Shown here piece by piece: positions 63,266-64,000 of a stretch of 64,000 nucleotides of DNA. A model generated the notes under the pieces. It ran no database searches. It had not been told where the DNA came from and saw only the letters and a program-made list of their open reading frames with translations. The position numbers and the translations under genes were made by a program. Within the stretch, counting starts at the first letter, position 1; every line of letters starts with the position of its first letter. The DNA comes from Paludibacteraceae bacterium (GTDB lineage Bacteria; Bacteroidota; Bacteroidia; Bacteroidales; Paludibacteraceae): assembly GCA_017625155.1 (NCBI GenBank), contig JAGALP010000003.1, forward strand, positions 186,001 through 250,000, in the 5' to 3' direction.

Positions 63266-64000
63266 ATGAAGCGTCGAAGTCTTTTCAATATGTATTTTAC
63301 CACAACGATTTCTATATCGTTGGTGTTGTTTCTGGTGGGATTGGAGAGCGTGGTACTAATGTCCGCGCATGAATTGGTGCGCCATGTTCGCGAAAGTGTG
63401 GTGCTGACGGTAGTTCTCAATGATACTGCATCGCAAGCGGATGTACAACGTTTGGATCGTCTGATGCAGGTCGCGCCATATACTTATACTGCTCGGTATA
63501 TTTCTCGTGAAGAAGCCTTGCAGGAGCATATTGATAATTTAGGTGAAGATCCTCAAAAGTTTTTGGGATATAATCCTCTAACAGACGCATTTGAGGTAAA
63601 ATTGCATGCGCAATATGCACAGATTGATAGTATATCTACAATTGAGCAAAATTTGTTGGCATTGCCCTATGTGGATCAGGTGATTTATCAAGCCGATATT
63701 GTAAAGAAGTTAGACAATAATCTGCAAGAAGCATCGTTGGTGCTATTAGTGATTGCTTTGGCATTACTTGTGATAGCTCTTGTACTGATTAGTAATACCA
63801 TACAGTTGCAGGTTTATTCCAAACGTTTCTTGATTAATACGATGCGTTTGGTGGGGGCTACACCGTGGGTAATAAAATGGCCTTTCATTCGCAGAAATAT
63901 GTTGATGGGGATCGAGGCTGCTTGTATAGCGTTGTTGATGCTGGGAGCAGCATATTATTATTGTGCAGACAGATTAGGTATAAGATTGTTTGCTTTAACA
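63266..64000 (+). CDS. ftsX: Cell-division protein FtsX, partial (runs off the window)
   Basis: The frame from the ATG at 63266 stays open to the window end (245 codons). It starts MKRRSLFNMYFTTTISISLV (first membrane helix), has an extracytoplasmic domain with YISREEALQEHIDNLGEDPQ, then LLVIALALLVIALVLISNTI and the RLVGATPWVIKWPF motif of FtsX. FtsX works with the FtsE ATPase to control cell-wall hydrolases at the septum. The last membrane helix lies at the window edge and the C-terminal end is missing. Confidence 0.93.
   Translation, partial: MKRRSLFNMYFTTTISISLVLFLVGLESVVLMSAHELVRHVRESVVLTVVLNDTASQADVQRLDRLMQVAPYTYTARYISREEALQEHIDNLGEDPQKFLGYNPLTDAFEVKLHAQYAQIDSISTIEQNLLALPYVDQVIYQADIVKKLDNNLQEASLVLLVIALALLVIALVLISNTIQLQVYSKRFLINTMRLVGATPWVIKWPFIRRNMLMGIEAACIALLMLGAAYYYCADRLGIRLFALT

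Overview
The window is a 64-kb stretch of a chromosome from the Bacteroidetes, most likely a type IX secretion (T9SS)-positive Bacteroidales member outside the genus Bacteroides. The evidence is: a complete porP-K-L-M-N operon, T9SS-type C-terminal tails on large secreted proteins, a BtuG-type vitamin B12 uptake locus, a fused secDF, a second EF-G (EF-G2 type), and about sixteen promoters of the Bacteroidetes form TTTG-N~20-TAxxTTTG. No transposase, phage, CRISPR array, rRNA or plasmid function was seen. Assignments rest on reading the sequence and on memory of the families; no database was searched.

Layout. 1-3055 (minus): operon nfeD (frameshifted) - floA - nitrilase/omega-amidase - recJ (cut by the window edge). 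3443-9059 (minus): cobalamin riboswitch - btuG-like - PKD-like surface lipoprotein - btuF - btuC - btuD. 9504-11222 (plus): a MalS-like GH13 protein whose catalytic motifs are degenerate, flanked by related direct repeats. 11652-14065 (minus): second cobalamin riboswitch and btuB. 14191-16699 (plus): topA, tRNA-Pro(CGG), terminator. 16895-32163 (plus): a secreted-protein region with a small membrane protein coupled to a 2221-residue T9SS cargo, a beta-propeller, an amidase fused to propeller modules, and a 986-residue relative carrying the same modules in swapped order. 32309-34994 (plus): RNase R-like enzyme, outer-membrane barrel protein, RHH regulator. 35220-42663 (minus): secDF; tryptophanase-like - waaA - hisS. 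42891-49987 (plus): metY-metX-thrA and a ClpB without its N domain. 50007-55600 (mainly minus): EF-G2, a leuS 3' remnant, a small secreted protein preceded by a highly structured putative RNA, ybeY, and a SpmA-SpmB fusion. 55587-64000 (plus): methyltransferase, PduO-type cobalamin adenosyltransferase, DUF2795 protein, the T9SS core operon, and ftsX (cut by the window edge).

How the genes work together. Two riboswitches control B12 capture at the surface (btuG-like, PKD-like lipoprotein), outer-membrane import (btuB) and inner-membrane import (btuFCD); the adenosyltransferase at 56481 would convert imported cobalamin. The T9SS core at the right end is the expected exporter for the large cargo proteins in the middle.

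The most unusual thing in the window is a genome-wide style of degenerate micro-tandem arrays. Units of exactly 7 nt, repeated four to six times, lie inside at least nine protein genes, inside one riboswitch and in two 5' leaders. Units of 11 nt occur only between genes here, and 9-nt and 10-nt versions also occur. A second strong candidate is the unassigned structured RNA at 53215-53535.
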